Positions 17,729 through 27,264 are shown, counted from the stretch's first letter. The stretch: DNA of 64,000 nt from an uncultured Bacteroidota bacterium (GCA_913009685.1 CAJVXP010000009.1:1-64000); one strand, 5' to 3'. Numbers and translations: made by a program. The notes: a model not told the origin generated them from the sequence alone.

Positions 17729-18532
17729 CTACAGATTCAACTTCATCTGAATAGCCTGCACCTGCTGTTTCAGCTGTTTCACCTCTTCGGCCAACTGGTC
17801 TTTTTCTTTGTTGGGTTCGGGGACTTCGGAGCTGATATAATTGACAAATTTCCAGATTTCCCTTATTTCGGTAACGGGTAATTCGTAAGGCAGGTACAAC
17901 GGATTAAGAGAATAAAGTTTAAGTTTCCCTGACTCTTTTATATTGTTTTCCAACACTTTAAAAACAATCCCGTCCTCTTTGGTCAGCACAATGTAAGCGT
18001 GGTGGTTACGAATATAATTCCAATCCTGCACAAACTCGCCGGTTACATAAGAGCCATCGGGAATGGGGAGCATGGAGTCGCCGCTCACCTGAAACGTGCG
18101 GTATTTTTTCTGCTTAGACAAAAAAGGTAGTTTAAAAGTCGGCAGCACTTTGATGTAATCAGGATCGGCAAAACCGGTGGCATAGCCGGCCTTGGCTTTT
18201 TCGTTCACCAGTTCGATATTTTCTTCATTGTCCTGATCAACCGTGGTGGCCAGCACACGCAGGTTACTCCCCTTCACATAGATGTCGTAGCCGCGCTCTA
18301 ATTGTGACAACTGGCTTTCCGAAAGTGAAGACAAATCCACCTTTACCAGTGTGTCGATGGCTACACCGTAGTATTCCGAAAACCGCATAAGTGCGTTCAG
18401 ATTGGGTTGTGCCACACCGTTTTCGTAACCGCTAAGGGAGGAACGTTTCATCTCTAAGGCAGAAGCCACCTCGTCCTGTGTGCAGCCTTTGCGTTTTCTC
18501 AGTAATTTAATGTTGTCTTTAAAAAATGACAT
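17729..18532 (-). CDS. XRE-S24 (LexA/CI-like) self-cleaving repressor
   Basis: A 267-aa repressor. Residues 1-62 form an XRE helix-turn-helix. An Ala-Gly pair (A115-G116 in EKAKAGYATG) is a candidate autocleavage site. The S24 peptidase fold carries the catalytic Ser (SGDSM, S153) and Lys (FKVLENN, K192). A C-terminal coiled coil (LAEEVKQLKQQVQAIQMKL) could aid oligomerisation. It is divergent from dinB, a known Bacteroidota arrangement standing in for LexA control of the translesion polymerase. A strong Shine-Dalgarno (AGGAGG) precedes its ATG, unusual in this phylum. Confidence 0.85.
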   Translation of the reverse strand: MSFFKDNIKLLRKRKGCTQDEVASALEMKRSSLSGYENGVAQPNLNALMRFSEYYGVAIDTLVKVDLSSLSESQLSQLERGYDIYVKGSNLRVLATTVDQDNEENIELVNEKAKAGYATGFADPDYIKVLPTFKLPFLSKQKKYRTFQVSGDSMLPIPDGSYVTGEFVQDWNYIRNHHAYIVLTKEDGIVFKVLENNIKESGKLKLYSLNPLYLPYELPVTEIREIWKFVNYISSEVPEPNKEKDQLAEEVKQLKQQVQAIQMKLNL

Positions 18533-18604
18533 GATTTCCTCCTCCTGTTTTTCTGTTATTAATACTGTTTTTATTTTTAAAATGATTATATTGCCGTCGT
18601 AAAA

Positions 18605-18623
18605 TTGATTAAATTTTAATCAA
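18605..18623. promoter_or_regulatory. Palindromic operator candidate between S24 repressor and dinB
   Basis: The perfect 19-bp palindrome TTGATTAAATTTTAATCAA is centred in the 143-bp divergent gap. It is the best candidate for the binding site of the adjacent XRE-S24 repressor, covering both promoters (inference). Confidence 0.55.
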
Positions 18624-18675
18624 AAATACACAATATATTTTAAATGTCAAGTATTTAGGCGAAATATTTAAAAAA

Positions 18676-19821
18676 ATGGGAGAGCGGACGATTGTTCATT
18701 TGGATTTGGACAGCTTTTTTGTATCGGTGGAACGGTTGCAAAATGATACTTTGAAGGGGAAACCGGTGATTATCGGCGGCTTTTCCGACCGGAGCGTGGT
18801 AGCCAGTTGCAGCTACGAAGCCCGCCGGTTTGGCATCCATTCGGCTATGCCCGTGCACATGGCCAAACAGTTGTGTGGCGATGCCATTTTTATCAGTGGC
18901 GACATGGAACGTTACAGCAAATATTCCAGGCTGGTAACGGAAATCATTGCCGAAAGCGCCCCCGTTTATGAAAAAGCCTCCATCGACGAGCACTATCTTG
19001 ACATCACCGGCATAGATCGTTTTTTCGGAAGTCTGAAATGGACGCACGAGTTGCGTCAGCGTATCATCAAAGAGTCGGGGCTGCCCATCTCTTTTGGTCT
19101 GTCGGTGAACAAAACCGTTTCGAAGATAGCTACAAACGAGTCTAAACCCAACGGCGAGTTGCACATCCCGCCTGGACGGGTAAAGCCTTTTCTGTTTCCA
19201 CTTTCCATCCTGAAAATCCCCATGATCGGACCTAAAAGTTACCAGCTGCTGCGTTCTATGGGCATTTCTACCATCCGTACTCTGAGTCTGATTCCGCCGG
19301 AAATACTGATGCAGGTCATGGGCAAAAACGGGTTGGTTATCTGGAAGAAAGCCAACGGCATCGATCCAGCTCCGGTGATGCCTTATACCGAGCAGAAATC
19401 CATCGGTACCGAACGTACTTTTGACCGGGATACCAACGACATGGACAAACTGCGTCACGTACTTATCGGGATGGTGGAAAAAATTGCTTTTGAGTTACGC
19501 AGAAAAGGAAAGCTCACAGGCTGTGTTACGGTAAAAATCCGCTATGCCAATTTCGACACCCACACGCTGCAAAAGCAGCTCCCCTACACAACCTTTGACC
19601 ATATTTTAATAACAACCGCACTGGGACTTTTCGGGCGCCTCTATCAGCGCAGGATGCTCATCCGCCTGATTGGCGTGCGTTTCAGCCATTTGATGGGAGG
19701 CAGCCAGCAGTTAGATATCTTTGAGGATAAACCGGAACTGACCAATCTTTACCAGGCTATGGACCACATCCGGAAGCGTTACGGGAAACAGGCAGTGGGG
19801 AGGGCGGCGGGTAATGTTTGA
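18676..19821 (+). CDS. dinB: DNA polymerase IV (Y-family)
   Basis: A 381-aa translesion polymerase. The first catalytic motif is VHLDLDSFFVSVE, the steric and nucleotide-binding residues lie in SCSYEARRFGIHSAMP, and the second acidic cluster is KASIDEHYLD. The helix-hairpin-helix region (MIGPKSYQLLRSMGISTIRTL) and little-finger domain (IGTERTFDRDTND) follow. A C-terminal beta-clamp peptide may be QLDIFEDKP. It would bypass damaged bases at the cost of fidelity, and is controlled by the divergent S24 repressor. Confidence 0.93.
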   Translation: MGERTIVHLDLDSFFVSVERLQNDTLKGKPVIIGGFSDRSVVASCSYEARRFGIHSAMPVHMAKQLCGDAIFISGDMERYSKYSRLVTEIIAESAPVYEKASIDEHYLDITGIDRFFGSLKWTHELRQRIIKESGLPISFGLSVNKTVSKIATNESKPNGELHIPPGRVKPFLFPLSILKIPMIGPKSYQLLRSMGISTIRTLSLIPPEILMQVMGKNGLVIWKKANGIDPAPVMPYTEQKSIGTERTFDRDTNDMDKLRHVLIGMVEKIAFELRRKGKLTGCVTVKIRYANFDTHTLQKQLPYTTFDHILITTALGLFGRLYQRRMLIRLIGVRFSHLMGGSQQLDIFEDKPELTNLYQAMDHIRKRYGKQAVGRAAGNV

Positions 19822-19967
19822 AGTTTAGGGTTGCGGATGCCGTCATGAGTATAAGTAAAATTATGGAATGTAGACACTGGGATAAATACGCCCACGTTAC
19901 AAACACGGACAAGTGGCAAAGAAGCTGATTCTTTAAAGATCATAAGAATGAACAGGCCGGTAGCACC

Positions 19968-20840
19968 TTATATGGACACGCCCAGCCAGGTTTTGGCCAG
20001 AAATCCGATACCGAAGGAGATCGCTGCCACGCCCAGCGAAATCAACGCCATGGTTAAGAACCGCTTTTTGAAGTTGACCTCTTTGGCCACTGAAATGTAA
20101 TAGTTGTAAGTGGCAATGATGAGCAGCGTCATGATGAGCATGACCACCATGGCTATTTTGGTGTCGGAAAACAGAAAATAGGGAAAGACCAGCAGCAGCA
20201 CTGTTATCAGATAGGCTACGCCAGTGTAAATAGCAGCCGTAACCGGGTTGACATCCTCTTTTGCCTCCTCTTCCTGTGAGGCGAGATAGCCGGACGACGC
20301 CATAGACAGGGCGGCGGCAATGCCCATAATGAGGCCGGTAACGCCGATGACGAGGTTATCGCTGAAGGCAAAACTCAGTCCCACCAGCGTTCCGGTCAGT
20401 TCAACCAGTGCATCGTTCAGCCCCAGCACAATAGCGCCCACGTAAGAAAGCCTTTTGTCGTTTAAAATACCGAGCAGTTCCTTTTCGTGTGCCTCTTCGT
20501 CCTGTGCTATCTTACTCACCTCCGGGTGTTTTTTGGCTGCTTTTTCATAAAATTCCTGTGCATGTACCTCGCCGCTTTCCATGAGTTTCAGCGCAAAACT
20601 CAACCCAAAAAGACGGGCCAGCAGCACATAGAAAAAGACTTTCAGTCGTTGGGGCTTTAACTCCTTCCCGGTAATATTTTTCCAGGTATGATAATGCCGC
20701 AACTCATCATCGGAGATACCTTTTAAAATGGATTTGTTTTTTTCGTCTTCACAAAATTTACTCAAACGGGCATAGACCTGATATTCCGTAATTTCAGCTT
20801 TTTGCTGGGACAGGAAAAGGGCATCTGTTGCTTCATTCAT
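19968..20840 (-). CDS. Ferritin-domain VIT1/CCC1 metal transporter (MbfA-like)
   Basis: A 290-aa fusion. Residues about 1-135 form a ferritin/rubrerythrin-like four-helix domain with metal-ligand motifs (E17, DDELRHYHTWK and DEEAHEKELL). Residues about 140-290 form a VIT1/CCC1 membrane domain (GAIVLGLNDALVELTGTLVGLSFA, GLIMGIAAALSMASSGYLAS) with about five helices. Such Er-VIT1/MbfA proteins export or sequester ferrous iron and/or manganese, with the cytosolic domain acting as metal sensor or oxidase. With FeoAB elsewhere in the window, iron import and detoxification are both represented. Confidence 0.85.
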   Translation of the reverse strand: MNEATDALFLSQQKAEITEYQVYARLSKFCEDEKNKSILKGISDDELRHYHTWKNITGKELKPQRLKVFFYVLLARLFGLSFALKLMESGEVHAQEFYEKAAKKHPEVSKIAQDEEAHEKELLGILNDKRLSYVGAIVLGLNDALVELTGTLVGLSFAFSDNLVIGVTGLIMGIAAALSMASSGYLASQEEEAKEDVNPVTAAIYTGVAYLITVLLLVFPYFLFSDTKIAMVVMLIMTLLIIATYNYYISVAKEVNFKKRFLTMALISLGVAAISFGIGFLAKTWLGVSI

Positions 20841-21130
20841 GAAATTGATTTTTGCTTATATTTTTTTTTGTTATGGCGCAAAAATAGACAAATGCGGGAA
20901 ATTCGGAAGAGCTGCGTGAGAGGAAGTCACCTCTCTACAAAACTACCCTTTTGTGCGGGGAGGTTGCTTCAGCTGCCTTATTCAATTTTATTGTCAGGGT
21001 CTGCTGAAAAACACTCTATTACATAATAATCAATAAGATATATTAAACTCGGCAACTTCAAATGCAAAGTTTTTGACTGAAAGGCGTTAATTTCCCTGCA
21101 TTTTTTGTTTAGTTAGCCCGTAGCACATTA

Positions 21131-21155
21131 GGGGACTTCTAATAATTCCTATCTT
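21131..21155. repeat. Dispersed 25-bp repeat, copy 2
   Basis: Same 20-mer as at 3647 (GGGGACTTCTAATAATTCCT) followed by a near-identical 5 bp, same orientation, 17.5 kb away. Confidence 0.6.
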
Positions 21156-21291
21156 CGAGCTTTTGGCTTTTCGTTCCTTCTTTCCTCTTTTTTTACAACC
21201 ATACAGTTGCAAGGTCACTTGAACAGGGCAAACGCATCATATAAATGACAACCTGTTTTATTGACCCTATAAATGAATTTATAGGCAAGGA

Positions 21292-21368
21292 TTGAGTCGT
21301 CCCTAACGGGACTTTATTGAAGTCCCGTTAGGGACGACTCAAACAATAGTAGTGGATTTTAATCCACT
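21292..21368. repeat. Palindrome doublet with 23-bp stem
   Basis: Arms 21292-21314 and 21320-21342 are perfect inverted copies (core GTCCCTAACGGGACT-type arms) around a 5-nt loop. Eight bases later comes a second palindrome, AGTGGATT-TT-AATCCACT (21351-21368). The two-hairpin layout matches the doublet at 8414-8464. REP-like or RAYT-type elements are the nearest known analogy. Confidence 0.7.
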
Positions 21369-21510
21369 GCGAAAAAAGTACTTTTGTGGTTTACAATAAC
21401 TTATCGATATAAATTGTTATAAAACGTATTCTCTGTAAAATTTGTGTAAAAGATGATACGTTTGCCCAGGTCACTTGAAAGATACTGTGTTCACATACGG
21501 CATTTTTCCC

Positions 21511-21518
21511 TAATTTTG
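21511..21518 (+). promoter_or_regulatory. -7 box (TAATTTTG) of argS
   Basis: Exact TAnnTTTG element 22 bp before the ATG at 21540. It places the transcript start downstream of the ORF-track start (21453), supporting the shorter protein. Confidence 0.6.
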
Positions 21519-21539
21519 CCCCTCAAAATATTGTATAGC

Positions 21540-23327
21540 ATGATTGAATCCAAACTGGCAGAAGCGCTGACAAAAGCTGTAAAAATACTGTACCAACAAG
21601 TGGTGCAACCGGAAATTTTCCAGATACAGAAAACCCGTCCGGAGTTTGAGGGCGACCTGACCGTTGTGGTTTTCCCGCTGTTGCGTCTGTCGCACAAAGC
21701 GCCTGAACCCACTGCTAACGAGCTGGGACGATGGCTGACGGAGCAGTTGGATGAAGTGAAAGCTTACAATGTCATCAAAGGATTTCTGAACCTGGAAATT
21801 AACGATGCTTACTGGCTCTCCTTTTTCAAGACGGCCACAGAAGAAAAAAATTTCGGCTTTAAGCCGCAGCAGGATGAGCCGCCGGTGGTGATTGAGTACT
21901 CGTCGCCCAACACCAACAAGCCGCTACATCTGGGGCATGTTCGCAACAACCTGCTGGGATGGTCGGTGGCTGAAATATTGAAAGCCAGCGGAAAAAAAGT
22001 TTTTAAAGTTAACCTGGTAAATGACCGGGGCATTCATATTTGCAAGTCTATGCTTGCCTGGCAGAAATGGGGCAATGGAAAAACACCGGAGAACACCGGC
22101 CTGAAAGGTGATAAGTTGGTGGGAAACTTTTATGTACTTTTTGATAAGGAGTACAAAAAGGAGATCGCCCGGCTGATGGAACAAGGTATGGACGAAAAAG
22201 AGGCTGCTCAAAAAGCGCCGCTCATCCTCGAAGCCAAAGAGATGCTCGTAAAGTGGGAAGTCGGTGACGCAGAAGTACGCCAGCTGTGGAAAGAGATGAA
22301 CAGCTGGGTTTATGCAGGTTTCGATATGACTTACAAGCATATGGGCATTGATTTTGATAAAATCTATTACGAATCGGAGACTTATCTGCACGGCAAGGTG
22401 CTGGTAGACGAAGGATTGGAAAAAGGTGTCTTTTACAAAAAAGAAGATGGCTCCGTATGGTGCGACCTGACCGATGAAGGGCTGGACAAAAAACTGCTGC
22501 TCCGCGCCGACGGCACTTCCGTGTACATGACGCAGGACCTGGGAACGGCACAGTTGCGCTATAACGATTTCCACCCACAAAAGCTTATCTATGTGGTAGG
22601 CAACGAACAAAACTATCATTTCGAAGTGCTGCAACGCATTTTTAAAAAGCTGGGTAGAAGTTGGAGCGAAGGTATTTATCATCTTTCGTACGGCATGGTG
22701 GAGTTGCCGAACGGCAAGATGAAATCGCGCGAAGGTACTGTGGTGGATGCCGACGACCTGATGGAAGAGATGGCAGACACAGCACGAAGGACTTCCGAAA
22801 AGCTGGGAAAATTCGATGATTTTACCCCGGAAGAATCCTTTAAACTATTTGAAATGATTGGCCTTGGCGCTTTGAAGTATTTCATTTTAAAAGTAGATCC
22901 AAAGAAAACCATGCTTTTCAATCCGGAAGAGTCCATTGACTTCAACGGCAACACCGGCTCGTTTATCCAATACACACACGCCCGCATTCGTTCGGTCATC
23001 CGAAAAGCTGCTGCTGCCGGCATTAATGCAGAAAAAGAGGATATGTCCGGACTATCACTTGAGAAAAAAGAAAAATCGCTTATAAAACTGCTGTACGATT
23101 TTCCGCAAGTTATCAATGCTGCCGCAGAGGCATACAGTCCGGCACAAATTGCCAACTATTGCTATGAGCTCGCCAAAGAGTACAACCAGCTTTACCACGA
23201 TTTGTCCATTTTGAAAGAAGCAAATATCTCAAAGCGTGCCCTGCGGCTGATGTTGTCTGATTTCACCTCGCAGGTGCTGCACTCGGCCATGGGAATGCTG
23301 GGGATTCAGCTTCCGGAAAGGATGTAA
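21540..23327 (+). CDS. argS: Arginyl-tRNA synthetase
   Basis: 595 aa from the corrected start MIESKLAEALTKAVK, the usual class I ArgRS N-terminus and length. The N-terminal additional domain (Add-1) precedes the HIGH motif in PLHLGHVRNN; the KMSKS-like loop is GKMKSREGTVV; the C-terminal anticodon-binding domain ends LHSAMGMLGIQLPERM. It charges tRNA-Arg in the cytosol. The ORF-track start adds 29 residues lying upstream of the -7 box and is rejected. Confidence 0.95.
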   Translation: MIESKLAEALTKAVKILYQQVVQPEIFQIQKTRPEFEGDLTVVVFPLLRLSHKAPEPTANELGRWLTEQLDEVKAYNVIKGFLNLEINDAYWLSFFKTATEEKNFGFKPQQDEPPVVIEYSSPNTNKPLHLGHVRNNLLGWSVAEILKASGKKVFKVNLVNDRGIHICKSMLAWQKWGNGKTPENTGLKGDKLVGNFYVLFDKEYKKEIARLMEQGMDEKEAAQKAPLILEAKEMLVKWEVGDAEVRQLWKEMNSWVYAGFDMTYKHMGIDFDKIYYESETYLHGKVLVDEGLEKGVFYKKEDGSVWCDLTDEGLDKKLLLRADGTSVYMTQDLGTAQLRYNDFHPQKLIYVVGNEQNYHFEVLQRIFKKLGRSWSEGIYHLSYGMVELPNGKMKSREGTVVDADDLMEEMADTARRTSEKLGKFDDFTPEESFKLFEMIGLGALKYFILKVDPKKTMLFNPEESIDFNGNTGSFIQYTHARIRSVIRKAAAAGINAEKEDMSGLSLEKKEKSLIKLLYDFPQVINAAAEAYSPAQIANYCYELAKEYNQLYHDLSILKEANISKRALRLMLSDFTSQVLHSAMGMLGIQLPERM

Positions 23328-23339
23328 ATAAAGTCTGAA

Positions 23340-23443
23340 GTGTGCTAAAGTGTCTAAAGTACTTGAAGTTAGGGGTTCCCGGAAGGAAATTATATTTCAG
23401 GCTCCATAAAATGCGTGTTTGTTACCCGTTTCCTTTAGCACAC
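23340..23443. repeat. Widely spaced inverted repeat after argS
   Basis: GTGTGCTAAAG (23340-23350) and its exact reverse complement (23433-23443) bracket about 80 bp between the convergent argS and S8 protease genes. It may be a small decayed element or part of a bidirectional terminator. Confidence 0.35.
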
Positions 23444-23466
23444 ATTTCATTCAGCCACAGCCCTCG

Positions 23467-25131
23467 CTACTTCCTGTCCTTCACAACTTTACCGTAATAG
23501 TTTTCCCCAGCACCGGAAAGGCGAAGCAGATATATTCCGGGCTTAAGCCGGGATAAAAAAGTATTGTGCAGGGAAAGCCGGGAACCGGTGACCGAAAATT
23601 CTCTCTCAAACAACTTCTTTCCATCCAAAGAAAACAGTGTCAGCCGGAACTTCCCGGAAATATTTTGGGGAACTTTCACAAAAAAACCATCATGGAAGGG
23701 ATTGGGATAAGTGGTTAAAGTGTTCTCCCCTGTTTTCCGGTTCGGGACACCGAGATAGGCATCGGCTTTGGCGAAATCGGGAATACCCCAGCCCATAAGC
23801 GAATTGGGGTTGTCTGATAAGGAAGCCGTCTTCTTCAGTGCTTCAATAATCTGCATATTTGTAGCCAGGGGATGCGCTTCCCACAAACAGGCGCTCATGC
23901 CCGCCATGACTGGCGAGGAAAAAGAAGTTCCGCTGGCGCGCATAACAGAATCCGTTGAATTGGCCACTGCATCGCCTTGTCCCATAGCCATTACTGTGGG
24001 TTTAATACGCCCGTCGCAGGTCGGGCCAATGGAGCTGAATGAGGCTCTAATGCCGGTGGCGGTAACCGCCCCGACAGTCAAAACACTGTCGCCATCGGCA
24101 GGAGCGCCAATCCATGGAAATGTTTTGCTACCACCGCTGTTTCCGGCGCTGTTTACCACGAGTATTCCTTTGCTTGCCGCAATCTCTGCTCCTCGTGTAG
24201 AGATACAGGTTTTACCATCCATATCGGAATACGGATGAGAATAAGTGGTATCATCAAAATCGATATATCCAAGCGAGCTGTTTATGACATCGGCTCCCAC
24301 GCTGTCGGCAAACTCTGCTGCAGAAACCCAGTTGTACTCTTCAATCACGTTTTCCGAACGTGCATCTTCCGAACGCAACAGCCAGTAAGAAGCTTTCGGC
24401 GCCGTCCCAATCATGGTTCCGGGTATATCTGCTGCCATACACGAAAGCACCATACGGCCATGGTAATGTTGAGGATAAACATCACCGCCGGGATTGACAA
24501 AATCACGGGTTCCCAAAATACGGTGGTCATTCCGCAAGCTGTCAAACAAAGGCTGTGTCTGCACATAACTGTATCCGGCATCCAGAACGGCAATCACCAT
24601 ACCCTGTCCCCGGAAACCTTTCCTATGCAAGTAAATGCCGTTAATTTGTTTAATTTGCGTCAAAGCAGCGCCATACTGCGCATCCGGAATATCATCGGCT
24701 TTAAAAACCGGAGCAACCCCTTTCGGCAACACCGCTTCTTTTCGGAATTTATCCTGTTTCTGCTTTGCAGCACCAAGTTTAAGCGTCTTCCTGACAAAAG
24801 AAAAGCCTTTAATACTATCCAACAGCACCGTATCAGTAGTATAAACCGTTACGCCGTTCAGCCAACGGCTGGTATTTAAAATTTTTACACCTGCATTAGC
24901 CACAGCTCTAACATATTGAGGGTTCACCGGAAGGTCATTTTCTTTTATGGGGATATGAAATTTTGCCCGTCTTGCCAGTGCCCTGGCGGTAAGAAATTCT
25001 TCGGGATGATTCAGCGAGTAAGGTGAATTGTTTTTATCCGTAAACTGAATATAATATTTGTCGGGAGCAATCTGAGAAAAGACCTGAAAGCTTAGGAGAG
25101 CCAGCAAAAAGAATAGAAAATATTTTTTCAT
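23467..25131 (-). CDS. Secreted subtilisin-like (S8) protease with T9SS C-terminal domain
   Basis: A 554-aa extracellular serine protease. Signal peptide: MKKYFLFFLLALLSFQVFSQ. The catalytic triad is Asp184 (VIAVLDAGYSY), His224 (QHYHGRMVLS) and Ser403 (SGTSFSSPVMAG), with the oxyanion Asn in VVNSAGNSGG. The last ~80 residues (TYPNPFHDGFFVKV...LKPGIYLLRL) are a type A sorting domain of the type IX secretion system, so the protein should cross the outer membrane and be anchored or released. It is monocistronic and convergent with argS. Confidence 0.92.
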   Translation of the reverse strand: MKKYFLFFLLALLSFQVFSQIAPDKYYIQFTDKNNSPYSLNHPEEFLTARALARRAKFHIPIKENDLPVNPQYVRAVANAGVKILNTSRWLNGVTVYTTDTVLLDSIKGFSFVRKTLKLGAAKQKQDKFRKEAVLPKGVAPVFKADDIPDAQYGAALTQIKQINGIYLHRKGFRGQGMVIAVLDAGYSYVQTQPLFDSLRNDHRILGTRDFVNPGGDVYPQHYHGRMVLSCMAADIPGTMIGTAPKASYWLLRSEDARSENVIEEYNWVSAAEFADSVGADVINSSLGYIDFDDTTYSHPYSDMDGKTCISTRGAEIAASKGILVVNSAGNSGGSKTFPWIGAPADGDSVLTVGAVTATGIRASFSSIGPTCDGRIKPTVMAMGQGDAVANSTDSVMRASGTSFSSPVMAGMSACLWEAHPLATNMQIIEALKKTASLSDNPNSLMGWGIPDFAKADAYLGVPNRKTGENTLTTYPNPFHDGFFVKVPQNISGKFRLTLFSLDGKKLFEREFSVTGSRLSLHNTFLSRLKPGIYLLRLSGAGENYYGKVVKDRK

Positions 25132-25242
25132 ATATACTATGTTATTGTCAATAAACGCATTAAACTTTTATATCTCCCTGACGATTCCTAATAAATTACC
25201 ATTCCTCAGCTCATCCAGATTTAAGGCTCTAATTTACAATAC

Positions 25243-25263
25243 TTTCGGATTACAAATCCGAAA
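25243..25263. repeat. Palindrome with TTTGTAA core
   Basis: TTTCGGATT / AATCCGAAA arms around ACA; the minus strand reads TTTGTAA in the centre. It has the same core as the palindromes at 8414 and 41163 with one extra covarying pair. It lies in the gap between two minus-strand peptidase genes. Confidence 0.65.
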
Positions 25264-25305
25264 AAGCGAAAACGGAAACGATAAATTCGAAAGAGAGGAG
25301 CTTCT

Positions 25306-27195
25306 CTAATTTTCCCAAACGTTATTACTCATATCCACATCCGGCACATCGGGCGCTCCGAGAATAACTTTTATAATGGTTTTGGCTTTATTGGCCTGGA
25401 TACTGATTGTATCCTGCCCTTTGTTCCACACAGCCGTAGATTCCAAAAAAGTATCTTTTGAGCCATCGGCATATACGCAAACCACTTTGACCGGCATAGG
25501 AAGACCGCCTGTATTTTCAATAACAATTTTATTGTCAGCGGTAACCTCTTTCACCGCCTGATCAGCGTAACCGGGGCCAAAAAACCAGGGTTTGAAAAAC
25601 CACATCAAATTTTGTCCTGTGGTATTCATAAAGCAATTGAAAAAGTCAAATGGGATGGGATGTTTCCCGTGCCAACGGTTTATGTAGGTATGCAAAGCCT
25701 TTTTAAATTCAGTATCGCCGAGGGCATTACGCAAAAACTTATAAGCCAGTGACGGACGCGTATAAGCATGAATTCTGTAAGAGGAATAATCACAAATCAG
25801 GTTGGAAGGAAGCATAAGTGTTACCTCCATTTGCCGTCCGCTGGTACGGCTAAAGCGCTGTGCTGTCCTCTGAAAATAGTGATACTCCGGGGCCATATTT
25901 TCACTAAAAGCACCGGTAAAATAGGAAGCCCAGCCTTCATCCATCCAGGCATATTTACGTTCGTTTGTCCCCATGAAAAACGGGAAATAGGAATGGGAAA
26001 TTTCGTGGAATACCAGGCCGGCAGTGGAGGTAGTATCTTTCGGGTCGCCATCGTTGGCCATCATCGGGGTTTCCATGCCTCCGTTGCGCGTACCATTGCT
26101 GAAAGAGGTCATATGCTCAAAGGGATATGCGTACCCCGGCCATTCGTATGACATAAATTCAATGCTTTTGCGCGCATAGTAAGCCGTCCGCTGAAAGGTG
26201 TTCGACGAATCGGGATAAATAGCTTCCACGCGAACGCGCCGGCCGGTAGCGGAATCAACCAAAACCGACGAAGCATCCCAGTTGTACCGCAACGTGGCGG
26301 CAAACGAGAAATCCGTTACATATTTAGCCGTAAAATGCCAGGTGTTGACGCCTTTGTTTTTCAACACCTTGTTCTTGTCCCAGTCTTTTTGACTGACAAC
26401 AGCAATGATTTTGTCCGATCTTTTTACCTTTTTCAGCCGTTTCAAAACCGGTTTGGCATACACCTCATCTGCATTGTTTAAATGTCCGGTAGCCCAAACG
26501 GCATAATCCGGAGGTGTGGTGATATGAATATCATAATTGTTGAAATCGTTATAAAATTCGGTGATACCGTTAAATTTAGTCTTGTCCCATCCACTGATAT
26601 CATCATAAACGCTGATTTGCGGATACCAGTAGGCGATAAAAAAACGACCTTTTCCGTAGTTTCCCATGCGGTTCCGGGTAGTCTCCGGAATATGAAATTT
26701 CCATCCGGCTGTCAGGATTAGCGAGTCTCCCGGAGTCAGCGCATGGGGCAGCCTGATATAACGGTTTGTGCCTAAAAAATAGCCATATTGTTTTGCCGGC
26801 ATTTTAACCGGCTCACCGTTAACCTTTATGTAGTCTATTTGGACGCCATTGGTAAGGTCGGCAGAGCCAATATTCCAGGCACGGGCAGCGCCTTTCTTGT
26901 AAAAATCCTGATAAAGCCTGATAACCAGCATGTGCAACGTGTCGGGACTATTGTTAAAATAGGTAACTTTTTCTGTTCCTTTCAGGCTGCTTTCCGCCGC
27001 GAGCAGTTCTGCATTAATTTGATAATGTGCATGGTTTTCCCAATAATTTGGTCCCGGATTACCATCTTTCGACCGTGTTCCGGCTGCATAAGCCTTTTGT
27101 ATTTCAATGGGAATGAGCTGGTTAGATTGTGCCATCAACGCAGAAAATTGAAGCCCCAGAAAAAGAGCTGTCAATAAAAAGGAAATTCTTTTCAT
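25306..27195 (-). CDS. M1-family zinc metallopeptidase (secreted)
   Basis: A 629-aa aminopeptidase-like gluzincin. A signal peptide (residues ~1-22) precedes the N-terminal beta-saddle domain. The zinc site is HEISH (397-401) with the third ligand Glu420 (WMDEGW), 18 residues after the second histidine as expected. The exopeptidase motif appears as GGMETP (372-377), a variant of GAMEN. It would trim peptides in the periplasm or outside the cell. Its neighbour is another exported peptidase, consistent with proteolytic feeding. Confidence 0.9.
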   Translation of the reverse strand: MKRISFLLTALFLGLQFSALMAQSNQLIPIEIQKAYAAGTRSKDGNPGPNYWENHAHYQINAELLAAESSLKGTEKVTYFNNSPDTLHMLVIRLYQDFYKKGAARAWNIGSADLTNGVQIDYIKVNGEPVKMPAKQYGYFLGTNRYIRLPHALTPGDSLILTAGWKFHIPETTRNRMGNYGKGRFFIAYWYPQISVYDDISGWDKTKFNGITEFYNDFNNYDIHITTPPDYAVWATGHLNNADEVYAKPVLKRLKKVKRSDKIIAVVSQKDWDKNKVLKNKGVNTWHFTAKYVTDFSFAATLRYNWDASSVLVDSATGRRVRVEAIYPDSSNTFQRTAYYARKSIEFMSYEWPGYAYPFEHMTSFSNGTRNGGMETPMMANDGDPKDTTSTAGLVFHEISHSYFPFFMGTNERKYAWMDEGWASYFTGAFSENMAPEYHYFQRTAQRFSRTSGRQMEVTLMLPSNLICDYSSYRIHAYTRPSLAYKFLRNALGDTEFKKALHTYINRWHGKHPIPFDFFNCFMNTTGQNLMWFFKPWFFGPGYADQAVKEVTADNKIVIENTGGLPMPVKVVCVYADGSKDTFLESTAVWNKGQDTISIQANKAKTIIKVILGAPDVPDVDMSNNVWEN

Positions 27196-27264
27196 CTGAT
27201 TTTGGATGTTATGTTTAAAGGGTAAAATTAAAAAAATCTATTGATAAACATTTTTCCAGTGAGA

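Larger units (their letters stand above)
20841..21510. other. Long intergenic region rich in repeats
   Basis: About 670 bp between the VIT1 gene and the argS promoter contain no credible gene. The ORF 20802-21026 has no recognisable domain and overlaps the VIT1 start. The region holds copy 2 of the 25-bp repeat, a 23-bp-stem hairpin and a second small palindrome, and looks like a landing zone for decayed repeats. Confidence 0.6.

Noticed and set aside
19891-19908. Further TTACAAA-core palindrome
   Set aside because: Arms pair for only three bases before mismatching, so it is kept only as a possible degenerate relative.
21453-21539. N-terminal extension of argS
   Set aside because: It lies mostly upstream of a -7 box and is absent from the usual ArgRS N-terminus.
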